A DNA stretch of 64,000 nt from Microbacterium natoriense (lineage in GTDB: Bacteria; Actinomycetota; Actinomycetes; Actinomycetales; Microbacteriaceae). A model generated the notes under the pieces. The model did no database searches and was not told where the DNA came from. It saw only the letters and a list, made by a program, of their open reading frames with translations. Within the stretch, counting starts at the first letter, position 1, and the number at the start of each line of letters is the position of its first letter. Positions 8,097-16,470 of this stretch are shown one piece after another. The translations under genes and the position numbers were made by a program. The stretch lies in assembly GCF_030816295.1 (NCBI RefSeq), contig NZ_JAUSXV010000001.1:62001-126000 (forward strand), given 5' to 3'.

Positions 8097-8633
8097 GTGT
8101 TCTCGTACGACCCGTACGCCGCCCTCGCCGAGTTGCGCCCCGTCGCCCCTCTCGAGCTGACCAGCCCCGACTTCGAACCGGGCGGCGCCCTGCCGCTGTC
8201 GGCCTGGTCCTCTGACCGTGGAGGGTCCGACCTGACGCCGCGGCTACGCTGGTCGGCCCCGCCGGCAGGCACGAAGAGCCTGGCGATCTCGTGCTTCGAC
8301 CCGGACGCGCCGACCGGATCCGGTTTCTGGCACTGGGCGGCGTTCGACCTGCCGGCGGACCTGGTCGGCCTCGACGCGATCGACGGCTCGGTCGGCAGCC
8401 TTCCGGCGGGAGCCAAGGTCATGCCCAACGAGGCGCGACTGCAGCGCTACATCGGCGCCGCGCCTCCGGTGGGCACGGGCGTGCACCGCTATTTCTTCGT
8501 CCTGGACGCTCTCGACGTCGATGCTCTGGATCTCACGGGAGACGAGACGCCCGGCACGCTCGGCTTCCACCGGCACTTCCACACGCTCGCCCGCGGCATC
8601 CTCGTCGGCACGGCCGACCCGGCGGAACGCTGA
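8097..8633 (+). CDS. YbhB/YbcL-type phosphatidylethanolamine-binding-like protein
   Basis: Small soluble protein of 178 residues in the PEBP/Raf-kinase-inhibitor-like family. Visible hallmarks are LTPRLRWSAPPAGTKSLAIS (about 45-64), CFDPDAPTGSGFWHWAAFDL (about 65-84), the anion-pocket residues, and GVHRYFFVLDAL. The GTG start at 8097 is preceded by AAGGAG. The physiological role of bacterial members is not established. It stands alone between pyrE and the glcG-glcB operon. Confidence 0.88.
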   Translation: MFSYDPYAALAELRPVAPLELTSPDFEPGGALPLSAWSSDRGGSDLTPRLRWSAPPAGTKSLAISCFDPDAPTGSGFWHWAAFDLPADLVGLDAIDGSVGSLPAGAKVMPNEARLQRYIGAAPPVGTGVHRYFFVLDALDVDALDLTGDETPGTLGFHRHFHTLARGILVGTADPAER

Positions 8634-8675
8634 GCCGGCGTCGCATTCTGGACAACGCCCCCCTTCTGTCGTATC

Positions 8676-8709
8676 ATTCCATCATGCGAAATCAATTATT
8701 CGCATGATG
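8676..8709. promoter_or_regulatory. Large palindromic operator before glcG-glcB
   Basis: An 11-bp perfect inverted repeat, CATCATGCGAA-N8-TTCGCATGATG (8680-8709), lies 27 bases before the glcG start. Its left half also reads ATTCC-N7-GAAAT (8676-8692), one base from the ATTCC-N7-GGAAT box at 50473-50489 and 63624-63640. The right half, on the other strand, gives a similar ATTC-ATCATGC-GAAT. An IclR-type repressor of ureide/glyoxylate genes is a reasonable guess. Confidence 0.6.
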
Positions 8710-8736
8710 AATACCACGGAGAGGGAGGGGACGTCG

Positions 8737-9168
8737 ATGTCTACCCATCGCCAGACGGTCGCGATCACCTATGAAACGGCCGTCCGCGCCGTCTCCATCG
8801 CCATGGAGGTGGGTGAGGTCACAGGTGTGAAGACCGTGGTCTCGGTCGCCGACCCGTCGATGACACTGATCGCCTACGGCATGGCAGACGGTGCGACGCC
8901 GCACAGTGCCGAGACGAGCAAGCGCAAGGCCGTCACCTCCGCATCGACCCGCCGCCGCACCGGTCTCATCCCCGACGTGCTCACCACCGCACTGCCCCTG
9001 GGCACCGGCGGCGCCCTCACGACGATCGACGGGGGCGTTCCGATCTTCTTCGGCGAGACCTGCGTCGGCGGCCTCGGAGTCGCAGGCGGCAGCCCCGCCC
9101 AAGACATCGAGATCGCGCTCGAGACCCTGAAGCGCCTCGGCGCTCGAGTAGAAGGACTGGAATCATGA
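8737..9168 (+). CDS. GlcG/HbpS-like heme-degradation-fold protein
   Basis: Protein of 143 residues in the GlcG/HbpS (DUF336) family, commonly encoded beside glycolate/glyoxylate genes; its biochemical role is uncertain. Features are the N-terminal helix with TAVRAVSIAMEVGEVTG, the core VSVADPSMTLIAYGMADGAT and the Gly-rich C-terminal part GVPIFFGETCVGGLGVAGGS. The ATG at 8737 has a strong Shine-Dalgarno (GGAGGGGA). The stop overlaps the glcB ATG by 4 bases, so the pair is co-translated. Confidence 0.88.
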   Translation: MSTHRQTVAITYETAVRAVSIAMEVGEVTGVKTVVSVADPSMTLIAYGMADGATPHSAETSKRKAVTSASTRRRTGLIPDVLTTALPLGTGGALTTIDGGVPIFFGETCVGGLGVAGGSPAQDIEIALETLKRLGARVEGLES

Positions 9169-11345
9169 CCTCGTATCTCTCCCGCGCCGACCTCTCGGTC
9201 GCCGAACCCATCGCCGAGTTCGCCGAGTCCGCGCTTGCGGATGCAGGTCGCGACGCCGACGCGTTCTGGGCCGGGGCGAGTGCGCTCATCCACGACCTGG
9301 TGCCCCGCAACGCGGCCCTGCTGCGCAGGCGCGACGAACTGCAGCAGCGCATCGACGACTTCCACCGTGCGCACCCAGGGGTTCCCGACAAGGACGCCTA
9401 CCGCGCCCTCCTGACCGAGATCGGGTATCTCGTGCCCGAGCCGGAGCAGGTCGCCGTGACGACCGAGAACGTCGACGCCGAGCTCGCGACGATGGCGGGT
9501 CCGCAGCTCGTCGTGCCGCTGCTCAACGCCCGCTTCGCGATCAATGCTGCGAATGCCCGCTGGGGCTCGCTGTACGACGCGTTGTACGGCACCGACGCGA
9601 TCAGCCAGCAGGGCGAGCTCGCCCCCGGCACGGAGTTCAACTACACCCGTGCTGCCGAGGTGGTCGCCTGGGGGCGGGAGTTCCTCGACGAGATCGCCCC
9701 CTTGGACGAGGGCTCGCACAGCGACGCGACCGCCTACCGGGTGGACGCGGACGGGCTCGTCGTCGACACGGCGGGCGGCGAGCACCGCCTGCGCGATGCC
9801 TCGGGGTTCGTCGGCTTCGCAGGCGAGACGGATGCTCCCACCGCCGTACTGCTGGTCCACAACGGCCTGCACGCTGAGATCGTGATCGACCGCTCCGGCC
9901 GGATCGGCACGACGGATGCCGCGGGCGTCCAGGACATCATCCTCGAGTCCGCCGTCACCGCGATCCTCGACCTCGAGGACTCGGTCGCCGCGGTCGACGG
10001 TGACGACAAGGCCCTCGGCTACCGCAACTGGCGGGGCTTCATGGACGGCACCCTCAGCGAGACCGTCACAAAAGGCGGCCGCACGTTCACGCGCACCCTC
10101 GCCGCCGACCGCACGTACAACCGGGCCGACGGTTCGGAGGTCACGCTCCCGGGGCGCGCCCTCCTCTTCGTCCGCAACGTCGGCCACCTCATGCGCACCG
10201 ACGCCGTGCTCGACCGCGACGGCGAGCCGATCTTCGAGGGCATCCTCGACGCGATCATGACTGCTCTCGGCACGCTCCCCGAGCTCGAGGGTCCGAACGC
10301 CGGGCGCAACTCGCGCACCGGCTCGATGTACATCGTCAAGCCCAAGATGCACGGCCCCGAGGAGGTCGCGTTCGCGGCCGAGCTGTTCGACCGCGTCGAG
10401 CAGCTGCTGGGACTGCCCGGCCGCACCATGAAGGTCGGGATCATGGACGAGGAGCGCCGCACCTCGGCGAACCTCGCCGCCGCGATCGCCGCGGCATCCG
10501 ATCGGGTCGTGTTCATCAACACGGGCTTCCTCGATCGCACCGGAGACGAGATCCACACCTCGCTGCACGCGGGACCCTTCCTGCCGAAGGCCGCGATCAA
10601 GCAGCAGCCGTTCATGAAGGCGTACGAAGACCGCAACGTCGCGATCGGCGTCGCCTGCGGGCTCGACGGGCACGCCCAGATCGGCAAGGGCATGTGGGCC
10701 GAACCCGACCTCATGCACGACATGCTGCAGAAGAAGATCGCGCACCCCCAGTCGGGAGCATCCACCGCCTGGGTGCCCTCGCCGACCGCCGCGACCCTGC
10801 ACGCCCTGCACTACCACCAGGTCGACCCGTTCGCGGTGCGCGCGACGCTCGCGCCTGTGGGCGACAGCGCGCTCGACGCCCTGCTCGTGCCGCCGCTGGC
10901 GGGTGAGGGAGATCTCACGCCCGAGATCGTCGCGGAGGAGATCGACAACAACGCACAGTCGATCCTCGGGTACGTCGTGCGCTGGATCGACCAGGGCATC
11001 GGCGTCTCGAAGGTGCCCGACATCAACGGCGTCGGCCTCATGGAGGATCGCGCGACGCTGCGCATCTCGAGCCAGCTGCTCGCCAACTGGCTGCAGCACG
11101 GCGTCATCACGCTCGACCAGGTCGATGAGAGTCTGCGTCGTCTCGCCGTGGTCGTCGACGAACAGAACGCGGGCGACCCGAACTACGAGCCACTGGCCTT
11201 CGCCGAGGGCGAAGAACCGGGCATCGCCTTCACCGCCGCCCGTCGCCTGATCGTCGAGGGGGCGGCGCAGCCCAGCGGCTACACCGAGCCGCTGCTGCAC
11301 GGGCTTCGGCGGGAGAAGAAGGCCGAGCAGGCTGCTCGGGTCTGA
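9165..11345 (+). CDS. glcB: Malate synthase G
   Basis: Condenses glyoxylate with acetyl-CoA to malate in the cytoplasm. At 726 residues it is the length of the monomeric G isoform. Visible signatures are the early NAANARWGSLYDALYGTDAI (about 126-145), DLEDSVAAVDGDDK (magnesium/acetyl-CoA region), GRNSRTGSMYIVKPKMHGPE, the catalytic segment MKVGIMDEERRTSANL and NTGFLDRTGDEIHTSLHAGP. The ATG overlaps the glcG stop. Glyoxylate from allantoin and ureidoglycolate breakdown (genes at 59.8-64 kb) is a likely substrate source. Confidence 0.97.
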   Translation: MTSYLSRADLSVAEPIAEFAESALADAGRDADAFWAGASALIHDLVPRNAALLRRRDELQQRIDDFHRAHPGVPDKDAYRALLTEIGYLVPEPEQVAVTTENVDAELATMAGPQLVVPLLNARFAINAANARWGSLYDALYGTDAISQQGELAPGTEFNYTRAAEVVAWGREFLDEIAPLDEGSHSDATAYRVDADGLVVDTAGGEHRLRDASGFVGFAGETDAPTAVLLVHNGLHAEIVIDRSGRIGTTDAAGVQDIILESAVTAILDLEDSVAAVDGDDKALGYRNWRGFMDGTLSETVTKGGRTFTRTLAADRTYNRADGSEVTLPGRALLFVRNVGHLMRTDAVLDRDGEPIFEGILDAIMTALGTLPELEGPNAGRNSRTGSMYIVKPKMHGPEEVAFAAELFDRVEQLLGLPGRTMKVGIMDEERRTSANLAAAIAAASDRVVFINTGFLDRTGDEIHTSLHAGPFLPKAAIKQQPFMKAYEDRNVAIGVACGLDGHAQIGKGMWAEPDLMHDMLQKKIAHPQSGASTAWVPSPTAATLHALHYHQVDPFAVRATLAPVGDSALDALLVPPLAGEGDLTPEIVAEEIDNNAQSILGYVVRWIDQGIGVSKVPDINGVGLMEDRATLRISSQLLANWLQHGVITLDQVDESLRRLAVVVDEQNAGDPNYEPLAFAEGEEPGIAFTAARRLIVEGAAQPSGYTEPLLHGLRREKKAEQAARV

Positions 11346-11380
11346 GCCGCGGCAGCACCTCCTACGGTTGGCCGGGGCTG

Positions 11381-11497
11381 GGTCACGCTTCAGCAGGGTT
11401 GCCGCGCGGCAGGTCGCCGTTGGCGCGACCAGACAGCTGCGCCGCTCACACTTCGGCAGGGTTGCGGCGCGGCAGGTCGCCATTTGTGTGACCAGAC
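11381..11497. repeat. Tandem pair of 51-base hairpin-forming repeats
   Basis: Two copies (11384-11434 and 11447-11497, period 63) share about 80% identity. The ends of each copy can pair with each other (GGTCACGC with GCGCGACC; CTCACAC with GTGTGAC), and the changes at these ends partly compensate, as if the stems were conserved rather than the bases. They fill most of the 192-base gap between glcB and xthA. No gene is visible there. Confidence 0.6.
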
Positions 11498-11537
11498 CCC
11501 GGCATCCGCTGTCCGACCTCGCAACTAGGCTGTTCTC

Positions 11538-12383
11538 ATGCGCTTGGCCACCTGGAACGTCAACTCCATCCGCACCCGCGTCACCCGCACCGTCGAGTTC
11601 GCCGTTCGTGAAGACGTCGACGTGCTGGCGATGCAGGAGATCAAGTGCAAGCCCGAGCAGTTCCCGTATGGGCCGTTCGAAGAGGCCGGGTACCACGTCG
11701 AGGTGCACGGCCTGAACCAGTGGAACGGCGTCGCGATCGCGAGCCGGCTGCCGATCACCGATGTGCAGACCTCGTTCGCGGGCATGCCCGGTTTCGCGAA
11801 GGGCCATGAGGGGCCGGATGCTCCGCTCGAAGCCCGTGCGCTCGGTGTGATGGTCGACGGCGTGCGGGTGTGGAGCCTGTACGTGCCCAACGGCCGCTCG
11901 CTCGACGACCCGCACCTCGCCTACAAGCTGCACTGGCTCGAAGAGCTGAAGAAGTCCACGGCCGCCGAGCTCTCTGCGAACCCCGAGCTTCCGCTCGCGC
12001 TGGTCGGCGACTTCAACATCATCCCGTTCGACGACGACAACGGCGACCCCGACATCGTCGTCGGCCGCTCGACGCACGTATCGCCGCAGGAGCGCGCCGC
12101 GTTCTTCGCGCTGGCGGATGCCGGTGTCAGCGACGTCGTGCGCCCGCTGCTCCCCGAGGGGTACACCTACTGGGACTACCAGCGTCTGAAGTTCCCCCGC
12201 AACGAGGGAATTCGCATCGACTTCGTCCTGGGCTCGAAGGCCCTGGCGGATGCGGTGACGGGTGCCTCGATCCACCGGAACGAGCGCAAGGGCGAGCAGC
12301 CCAGCGACCACGTGCCGGTTGTCGTCGACCTCGACTTCGGCAGCTCCGAAGAAGACGACGACCTGCCGATGATCTTCTCCTGA
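11538..12383 (+). CDS. xthA: Exodeoxyribonuclease III
   Basis: AP endonuclease and 3'-5' exonuclease of base-excision repair, 281 residues. The endonuclease/exonuclease/phosphatase fold is clear: MRLATWNVNSIRTR with the conserved Asn at 8, MQEIKCKPEQFP with the metal Glu, YVPNGRSLDDP, VGDFNI (catalytic Asp and Asn) and the C-terminal PSDHVPVVVDL with the Asp-His pair. It has an acidic tail, EEDDDLPM. It appears to be a single gene, with a dispersed repeat just downstream. Confidence 0.95.
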   Translation: MRLATWNVNSIRTRVTRTVEFAVREDVDVLAMQEIKCKPEQFPYGPFEEAGYHVEVHGLNQWNGVAIASRLPITDVQTSFAGMPGFAKGHEGPDAPLEARALGVMVDGVRVWSLYVPNGRSLDDPHLAYKLHWLEELKKSTAAELSANPELPLALVGDFNIIPFDDDNGDPDIVVGRSTHVSPQERAAFFALADAGVSDVVRPLLPEGYTYWDYQRLKFPRNEGIRIDFVLGSKALADAVTGASIHRNERKGEQPSDHVPVVVDLDFGSSEEDDDLPMIFS

Positions 12384-12396
12384 TCTGCCCCTCACC

Positions 12397-12434
12397 GGTC
12401 GTTGAGCGAGGAGCGAAGCGACGAGACGAAACGC
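12397..12434 (+). repeat. Dispersed-repeat-like element with GTCGTTGAGCGAG core
   Basis: The stretch GGTCGTTGAGCGAGGAGCGA continues to ...GACGAGACGAAACGC. From memory, close variants of this element are scattered in Microbacteriaceae genomes, usually just outside genes. Here it sits between xthA and the HAD gene and ends 12 bases before the HAD start. Only one copy is seen in this window, so its repetitive nature cannot be shown from this sequence alone. Confidence 0.45.
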
Positions 12435-12446
12435 AGTGACCCTCCC

Positions 12447-13256
12447 ATGACTCTCCGCCTGATCGCGACCGACCTCGATGGAACGCTCCTCGACTCCACC
12501 GGCACGGTGACTTCGCGCACGCGCCGGGCGCTCGATGCAGCCAGAGCTCGCGGCATCCACGTCGTGCCCGTGACCGCCCGCCAGCCGATCGGCCTGCGCG
12601 CGATCGCCGCCGAGGCGGGCTTCGACGGCTGGGCGCTGTGCGGCAACGGCGCGTACGCGACGAATCTCGTTGACGGGCGGATGCTGTTCGCCGAAGAGTT
12701 GCCGCCCGAGACGATCCGCACGCTGGCCCAGGCGCTGCGCGCCAGCATCCCGGGCCTGCTCTTCGCGAGCGTGCGCGAGGGCGGAGAGACCTTCGTCGCC
12801 GAGGACGGGTACGCCGAGATCGCCGACTATTCCGACCACAAGCGCCACCCGCAGACCATGGGCGGAGTGCCGCTCGATCAGGTGCTGGCGGCGCCGACTC
12901 TCAAGCTCGTGATCCGGCATCCCGAGCTCTCGCCCGGTGTCCTCTTCGAGGCCCTGCGCGATCTCGGCCTGGTCGGCTTCGAGGCCACGCTGTCTGGCGC
13001 CCCGTTCGTCGAGGTGATGGCCGAGGGCGTGACCAAGGCCACCGGCCTCGCCCGGCTCTGCGAGCACCTCGACGTCTCGCAGTCCGACGTCGTCGCCTTC
13101 GGCGATGCGCTCAACGACGTCGAGATGCTCCGATGGGCAGGCCACGGGGTCGCGATGGCCGAAGCCGAAGACGTCGTGCGCGACGCGGCTGACGAGGTCG
13201 CCGCCTCGAACGACGACGATGGCGTGGCGCGCGTCATCGAGCGGATGCTGGGCTGA
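12447..13256 (+). CDS. HAD-superfamily hydrolase, Cof type (IIB)
   Basis: Cytoplasmic phosphatase of 269 residues. Motif I is DLDGTLLDSTG (nucleophile Asp 8 and acid/base Asp 10), motif II is PVTARQP, the motif III lysine lies in KATGLARLC, and motif IV is GDALNDVEML. A Cof-type alpha/beta cap lies at about 80-190. Substrates of this subgroup are small phosphorylated sugars or cofactors; the actual one cannot be told. The ATG at 12447 follows a dispersed-repeat-like leader and has only a weak Shine-Dalgarno. Confidence 0.88.
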   Translation: MTLRLIATDLDGTLLDSTGTVTSRTRRALDAARARGIHVVPVTARQPIGLRAIAAEAGFDGWALCGNGAYATNLVDGRMLFAEELPPETIRTLAQALRASIPGLLFASVREGGETFVAEDGYAEIADYSDHKRHPQTMGGVPLDQVLAAPTLKLVIRHPELSPGVLFEALRDLGLVGFEATLSGAPFVEVMAEGVTKATGLARLCEHLDVSQSDVVAFGDALNDVEMLRWAGHGVAMAEAEDVVRDAADEVAASNDDDGVARVIERMLG

Positions 13257-13259
13257 GCC

Positions 13260-13643
13260 CTACTCGAACTCCAGGTCGGTCTGGTCGACCGGCCTGTTGA
13301 TCACCGGCTTCGAATCCTCGCGAAAGACCTCGAACTCGTCAAGATGGCCGTCGACGACGTGCAAGAGGAGGTGGACCCGCACACCGTCTCGATCTAGATA
13401 ACTCGCCTCGACGGGTATCCGTCGAGGCACGTCAGCGCGAGCGGCCCCTCGCGTCGAGAGCCGGAGACTGCCGTCGGCGTCGATATCCGCGACTGTGACG
13501 CTCCGGAGCTGGTCGTGGAGTTCGGCGTTCCCCGGGAAGTCCCTCGCGACGAAGCGCAGGAGCAAGCGCGACTCTTCTTCGCGTATACCGCGGAAGCCTT
13601 TGGGCGGGGAGTTCCGGCCCAAACCCTTAGGGAACCAGCGCAT
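13260..13643 (-). CDS. Hypothetical protein, DUF6984-like
   Basis: Soluble protein of 127 residues that I do not recognise with certainty. The pattern GIREEESRLLLRFV near 19-32 and the C-terminal HLLLHVVDGHLDEFEVFRED resemble the DUF6984 family, whose function is unknown. Base composition from here to about 14190 is lower in GC than the flanks, which may indicate acquired DNA. A 35-codon ORF overlaps its 5' end in another frame and has the better ribosome site, so translation may be coupled. Confidence 0.6.
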   Translation of the reverse strand: MRWFPKGLGRNSPPKGFRGIREEESRLLLRFVARDFPGNAELHDQLRSVTVADIDADGSLRLSTRGAARADVPRRIPVEASYLDRDGVRVHLLLHVVDGHLDEFEVFREDSKPVINRPVDQTDLEFE

Positions 13644-13734
13644 TGAACACCCCTAACGCATCAGTTGCGACTGGCGAATAGAGCCCCGTCTCGGCGATCT
13701 GTTTCGTCCCGGATCTGGCGAACTTCATCGTCAT
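13627..13734 (-). CDS. Possible 35-residue small protein overlapping the next gene
   Basis: Small ORF starting MTMKFARSGTKQIAETGLYS and ending NALVP. The ATG at 13734 has a near-ideal Shine-Dalgarno (GGAGG, 8 bases upstream), while nothing as strong precedes the next gene. It ends 17 bases inside the DUF6984-like gene, an arrangement typical of translational coupling. I know no homologue; it could also be a vestige of a longer gene whose upstream part has decayed. Confidence 0.4.
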   Translation of the reverse strand: MTMKFARSGTKQIAETGLYSPVATDALGVFNALVP

Positions 13735-13853
13735 TTGCCTGCCTCCATAGTTCGGGCGGTTGCCGGTCCGCCTCACGCGAAAGCGTTGAGTTCGATGACA
13801 AGGAAAGCCGCCGACACAGCCCGAGATCTGCTGGGAGCTGGCGGAGGCGACGC

Positions 13854-14087
13854 TCATCTGCCGAAGAGTCCAATCGCCGTCACGATGCAGCCAAACACGA
13901 TGAAGAGGATGCCGACGATGAAGATGTGACGAGGTGCAGACTCTGGTCGGATGGCGTCGTCAGCGAGCGGAGCCCCGTAGAAGAACTCCAAACCTGCATG
14001 GAAGATGCCGGGAACGGTGCGTCGGAGAAGTATCAACACCACGCCCAGGACGACGATGATCGGACCGATGATGATGTCAGGGAACAC
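13854..14087 (-). CDS. Small two-helix membrane protein
   Basis: Protein of 77 residues with hydrophobic segments at about 4-21 (DIIIGPIIVVLGVVLILL) and 53-74 (HIFIVGILFIVFGCIVTAIG), joined by a polar loop of about 30 residues. It starts at GTG with a weak Shine-Dalgarno. No family is recognised. It lies in the lower-GC patch with the two small genes downstream on the same strand. The 207-base gap upstream to the surface-protein gene holds no other gene that I can support. Confidence 0.55.
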   Translation of the reverse strand: MFPDIIIGPIIVVLGVVLILLRRTVPGIFHAGLEFFYGAPLADDAIRPESAPRHIFIVGILFIVFGCIVTAIGLFGR

Positions 14088-14294
14088 GTACGATCACCAC
14101 CGAGCAGGGCGATTCGCGTTCATCGACTGATATACCTGGCGCTCATTCGCTCTCCCATCGTTCGATTCATCATCTACGGAATCGGATGCTGACAGATCCG
14201 TGGGCGAGACGGCACTGAGAGATCGAAGGACTCCGCCGCCGCGTACTTCAGCCCTGAGTGTCGCTGCTCACAGGACCGCTGTTCTCCCGAGGCA

Positions 14295-16358
14295 TCAGGC
14301 CTTCGTCACCCGACGGCGCAGCAAGACCCCGCCGCACAGAGCGAGGAAGAGTCCAGCGATCAGGATGCCACCCGGCAGCTCGGCACCGGTGCTCGCGAGA
14401 CCGGTGGCTGCGGCACCGCGCACGGGCGGAGTGGTCGCGGATCCGCTACCGGTGCCTGCACCCGTCGCCGCGGTGACCTGCAGGGCGACACTCGCCTCGA
14501 TGGCCGACTGCGCGCCGACGGCGACGAGAGTGTGCGAACCCGCCGGTGCCGTTGCCGGGATGCGGAGGGAGCCGCTCAGACGTCCATCACTGTCGGCGAC
14601 GAGGGAGCCGAGGGCGATCGGGTCGGAGTGCAGTTCGAACGCGACCGTCTCACCGGGTGCGAAGTTCTTTCCGGTCACGGCGATCTCCCCTCCGGCGCTC
14701 ACCGAACCGGCGGCGACAGAGATGCGGGGCTTCGGAGCAGCGCAGTCGGTCGTGAGGGTCACGTCGATGCCTGCCAGAACCTGCCCTTCGTTCATTTCGA
14801 TCGGCTCAGCATCTTCAAGCGAACCTGCACCACCATTGAAGGTCTCGCAGTACCCGTCTGCTTCCACACCGATCTTGTACGAGCCGGCTGGCAGCGGGCC
14901 TCCGACAGATGCAGGGGCGGGCATCCCATAGCCGAATCGGTACTCTCCATCGGCCATGGCCACCGCCGCGACACGCCATTCACCGCCGCTGAACAGGTAA
15001 GCCGTGACCTCGGCGCCCTCAGCGGGGAGTTCTCCCGTCGCCGTGACCGATCCTTGAATGTCGCCGCCGATCGAGAGCTCGAAATCTATGCCCAACACGT
15101 CAGAATCACCCCCGAGCGCGACCGCGGTTGCTTCGGATGCGGTCTTCGCGTCGAGGTAGTACTGCCGCGCGTAGATGGGGTCGTACTCGTTGCCCCAGGC
15201 GAGCAGTTGGTATGTGCCGGGCGGAAGTGTCAGCTCGTACTCCCCGGCGTCGTCGACGTAACCCATTCCGACGATAAGCCCGTCGGCCCAGGCTTCGACG
15301 AGTCCCTCTGTGACGGGTTCACCGCCCGAGGACACCGACCCGCGAATCGCGGTGTACCCGTTGAGAGCGAGTTCAGCATCGACTCCCTCGAGATGCTGCC
15401 CGGGGGCGACGACGACGGGCGTCGCATCGGACTCGAGTGAAGCATCGTTCCAATACTCGGACACGACGCTGGCCCCGTCGGCCTCGAAGTGCAGAATGTA
15501 GCTTCCGGCGCTTACCTGGGCCTGGTATCCACCATCCGATTCGATGGGCACGATCGCCACCGGTCCGTGTGCGCCCGAAACCGTCACTGTTCCGGTAAGC
15601 GCTGAACCATCGGCGCGGCTCACGTGCCCGCTGATCGTTGCCGACTCCGCGAGCTCGGCGTCGATGCCGGCGGTCGTCTGACCCGGCGTGACGGAGACCA
15701 GGGTCGAGTCGAGAGCGTGGACTGCATCCTCCCAGTACTCGCCCGCAAGCGTGCTTCCCATCGGCGCACTGTACTGGACCACGTAATCGCCAGGACGCAA
15801 CCCGTCGATCAGAAAGGTTCCATCAGGGCCGGTCCACCTCATCCCGCCAGAGCCCAGATTGCCTGCCTTCATCACATTCACCGGCGCCCCCGCGATCGGC
15901 GAACCATCGTCCGCACGGGTCACCCTCCCGGAGACAGCGCCTCCGACTTCCAAGGCGGCGTCGATGTCTGCGACCGTCTCGCCGCCGGACAACGTCAGCT
16001 TCTTTGCCGCGAACCAGTCCGGGGCGTCATCCCAGAACTCGGAGAGCAGACCGCCGCCTGCGGCGTCGGGTGCGAATCTCACTGTGTATTCGCCCGCCGG
16101 CAACCCCACCACGCTGTAGGCGCCGGTCGCATCCGTGTACCCGTTGTAGGAGAACCCGCCGGCGGTGGGCGTGACGAACACGCCCACGTTCTCGACCGGC
16201 GCTCCGCCGTCTTCCCGTGTGACCTGCCCCGTGATCGTCGCGGTGGGCGCGTCTTCGGCTGCGGCCGACACCGCTCCCGTCAGAGCCAGGGCCGCAGAGG
16301 CCGCTCCGGCGAGCAGCATCTTCAGCAGCGCGCTCTTCTTGGTCCGTCGTGACAGCAT
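14295..16358 (-). CDS. Sortase-anchored surface protein with five Cna-B-like repeats (LASTG signal)
   Basis: Secreted wall protein of 687 residues. A signal peptide (1-34, cut near SAAAED) is followed by five repeats of about 95 residues (roughly 40-135, 139-235, 240-330, 335-430, 432-536). Each starts like ITGQVTREDGGAPVENVGVF, a carboxypeptidase-regulatory/Cna-B-like fold, and ends with a (F/Y)W-DA segment and GIDAEL. An IPT-like domain (545-630), a Gly/Ser/Thr linker and the sorting signal LASTG (654-658) with helix and RRR tail complete it. LAxTG is the class E sortase type of high-GC actinobacteria. The sortase gene is not in the window. Probably an adhesive or structural stalk. Confidence 0.85.
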   Translation of the reverse strand: MLSRRTKKSALLKMLLAGAASAALALTGAVSAAAEDAPTATITGQVTREDGGAPVENVGVFVTPTAGGFSYNGYTDATGAYSVVGLPAGEYTVRFAPDAAGGGLLSEFWDDAPDWFAAKKLTLSGGETVADIDAALEVGGAVSGRVTRADDGSPIAGAPVNVMKAGNLGSGGMRWTGPDGTFLIDGLRPGDYVVQYSAPMGSTLAGEYWEDAVHALDSTLVSVTPGQTTAGIDAELAESATISGHVSRADGSALTGTVTVSGAHGPVAIVPIESDGGYQAQVSAGSYILHFEADGASVVSEYWNDASLESDATPVVVAPGQHLEGVDAELALNGYTAIRGSVSSGGEPVTEGLVEAWADGLIVGMGYVDDAGEYELTLPPGTYQLLAWGNEYDPIYARQYYLDAKTASEATAVALGGDSDVLGIDFELSIGGDIQGSVTATGELPAEGAEVTAYLFSGGEWRVAAVAMADGEYRFGYGMPAPASVGGPLPAGSYKIGVEADGYCETFNGGAGSLEDAEPIEMNEGQVLAGIDVTLTTDCAAPKPRISVAAGSVSAGGEIAVTGKNFAPGETVAFELHSDPIALGSLVADSDGRLSGSLRIPATAPAGSHTLVAVGAQSAIEASVALQVTAATGAGTGSGSATTPPVRGAAATGLASTGAELPGGILIAGLFLALCGGVLLRRRVTKA

Positions 16359-16470
16359 GGCCGGGTCCCCCTCAGGACTCGTGGCGCCGGAGCGCAGATC
16401 AGCAATCCACCCGCCGACCGTGCGGCAACGTGCTGTCCGAATCTATTGGGAAATACACAGGAAGGGAATA

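Noticed and set aside
11384..11497. CRISPR-like repeats
   Set aside because: Only two diverged copies, repeat longer than spacer, no cas genes.
8874..13145. Open frame of 1423 codons on the minus strand opposite glcG, glcB, xthA and the HAD gene
   Set aside because: Codon-position GC and clear conserved proteins on the plus strand show it is a high-GC shadow; its translation has no recognisable domain.
13661..13873. Open frame of 70 codons on the minus strand
   Set aside because: No ribosome site, polar low-complexity translation, overlaps the ends of the small membrane protein and the 35-codon ORF.
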